DNA from: JACMOY01 sp046590855 | GTDB lineage: Bacteria > Actinomycetota > Actinomycetes > Actinomycetales > Angustibacteraceae | DNA length: 7,372 nt | NCBI GenBank assembly: GCA_046590855.1 | Contig: JBKJTJ010000297.1 | Span: 1-7,372, forward strand | Direction of reading: 5' to 3' | Shown: positions 6,883 through 7,372 of the stretch, piece after piece | Position numbering within the stretch: the stretch's first letter is position 1 | Layout of the letters: the number at the start of each line of letters is the position of its first letter | Program-made: the position numbers and the translations under genes | The notes under the pieces: generated by a model | The model's input: only the letters and a program-made list of their open reading frames with translations | What the model was told of the DNA's origin: nothing | Databases searched by the model: none

Positions 6883-6901
6883 CGGTCGATTCTGTTCGAT
6901 C
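6883..6901. promoter_or_regulatory. Candidate operator carrying TCGA repeats in the divergent region
   Basis: TCGA occurs twice, at 6886-6889 and 6896-6899, exactly 10 bp (one helical turn) apart, just downstream of the plus-strand promoter. The octamer GTTCGATC (6894-6901) has a near copy, GTTCGACC (6739-6746), between the -35 and -10 of the opposite promoter. The heptamers CGGTCGA and TTCTGTT also occur near both promoters in the sense of each transcript. TTCGA-containing boxes are known for some DeoR-family regulators such as GlpR. Binding by the operon's own regulator is inference only. Confidence 0.25.
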
Positions 6902-6923
6902 GTGTGCAGGCCAATGATGCCCT

Positions 6924-6928
6924 GGAGG
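6924..6928 (+). promoter_or_regulatory. Ribosome binding site of the lipoprotein gene
   Basis: GGAGG ends 4 nt before the ATG at 6933. It fixes the start; the two ATGs at 6914 and 6917 are out of frame. Confidence 0.7.
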
Positions 6929-6932
6929 CGCG

Positions 6933-7372
6933 ATGTCCCGTCCGAAGACCGAAGCCGAGTACCTGGCCTCGCTGGTCCCCCCGTCGATGGCTGCCCGCGG
7001 GATCGGTCGCCGGGCCGTCCTGCAGGGTGCCTTCGGGCTCGGGGCCGCAGCCACGCTGGCCGCCTGTGGCAGCAGCAGCAGCGGCGGCGGTGGCGGTGCC
7101 ACGGGTGCGGCGAAGAAGGCAACGGGCACCGTGACGTTCGGGTCCAACCAGTCCGACGCGGTGCCGAAGAACGCGATCGCCCAGGTCGTGGCCGACTTCC
7201 AGAAGGCGAACACCGGGCTGACCGTCAAGGTCAACACGGTCGACCACAACACCTTCCAGGAGCAGATCAACAGCTACCTGCAGGGCAGCCCGGACGACGT
7301 CTACACCTGGTTCTCGGGCTACCGGATGCGGTTCTTCGCCAGCAAGGGCCTGGCCGGCGACATCAGCGACGT
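6933..7372 (+). CDS. ABC sugar transporter solute-binding lipoprotein, Tat-type (partial, runs off the right edge)
   Basis: The first 146 residues of an extracellular solute-binding protein (family 1 type) are visible. A 24-residue n-region precedes the twin-arginine motif GRRAVLQG at 25-32. A hydrophobic stretch rich in Ala and Gly then leads to the lipobox LAAC at 42-45, with Cys45 the likely lipidated residue. This suggests export folded by the Tat system and anchoring to the outer face of the membrane. A Ser/Gly linker (46-55) follows, then the mature fold opening TVTFGSNQ (66-73) and VVADFQKAN (85-93). YLQGSPDDVYTWFSGYRM at 115-132 resembles the conserved segment of sugar-binding proteins. 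It is divergent from the beta-galactosidase operon, and permease genes would be expected to follow. The ligand is probably a galactoside from context, not from visible binding residues. This gene is antisense to the false N-terminal extension of the beta-galactosidase frame. Confidence 0.88.
   Translation, partial: MSRPKTEAEYLASLVPPSMAARGIGRRAVLQGAFGLGAAATLAACGSSSSGGGGGATGAAKKATGTVTFGSNQSDAVPKNAIAQVVADFQKANTGLTVKVNTVDHNTFQEQINSYLQGSPDDVYTWFSGYRMRFFASKGLAGDISD

Noticed and set aside
7071..7100. Tandem AGC then GGC/GGT codons as a possible microsatellite
   Set aside because: It encodes the Ser/Gly linker usual after a lipobox Cys, and the repeat is short and imperfect beyond four AGC units.
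6719..7270. In-frame N-terminal extension of the beta-galactosidase by about 180 residues
   Set aside because: It is antisense to the well-supported lipoprotein gene and crosses both promoters. GH42 proteins begin close to the GGDYNPEQW motif, which the ATG at 6718 gives.
1..7372. CRISPR arrays, tRNA or rRNA genes, phage or transposase genes
   Set aside because: No spaced direct repeats, RNA gene signatures or transposase motifs could be seen on either strand.

Overview
This is a high-GC window with strong G/C bias at third codon positions. The GHMP-type galactokinase, GH42 beta-galactosidase and Tat lipoprotein are of the kind found in Actinomycetota, and two promoters are of the leaderless type common in that phylum. 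I cannot name the genus with confidence. Five protein genes fill almost the whole window. I see no rRNA, tRNA or CRISPR array.

Layout: (1) Positions 48-1415, plus strand, hold a stand-alone lanthionine synthetase C-like (LanC-like) protein with an apparent leaderless promoter. (2) The convergent gap at 1416-1606 contains a compact palindromic element (1406-1483, 15-bp perfect terminal inverted repeats) that overlaps the end of the LanC-like gene, followed by possible terminator hairpins. (3) Positions 1607-6718, minus strand, hold a tightly packed four-gene operon transcribed leftward: GH42 beta-galactosidase, DeoR-family regulator, galT, galK. Every junction is an overlapping stop/start (TGATG, GTGA, GTGA), so the four proteins are probably translationally coupled. 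(4) Positions 6719-6932 are a divergent control region with one promoter in each direction. (5) From 6933 to the right edge, plus strand, is the start of a Tat-type lipoprotein, the solute-binding protein of an ABC sugar importer. It continues past the window.

How the genes work together: the lipoprotein would capture a beta-galactoside outside the cell for import. The GH42 enzyme has no signal peptide, so it would release galactose in the cytoplasm. GalK phosphorylates the galactose and GalT exchanges it onto UDP, and the DeoR protein probably controls both arms from the shared intergenic region. galE, galM and the transporter permeases are not in the window. The main points worth a second look are the LanC-like protein with a Cys-Cys-Gly instead of Cys-His-Gly zinc motif and no visible lanthipeptide precursor or dehydratase, and the 78-bp palindromic element at its 3' end.
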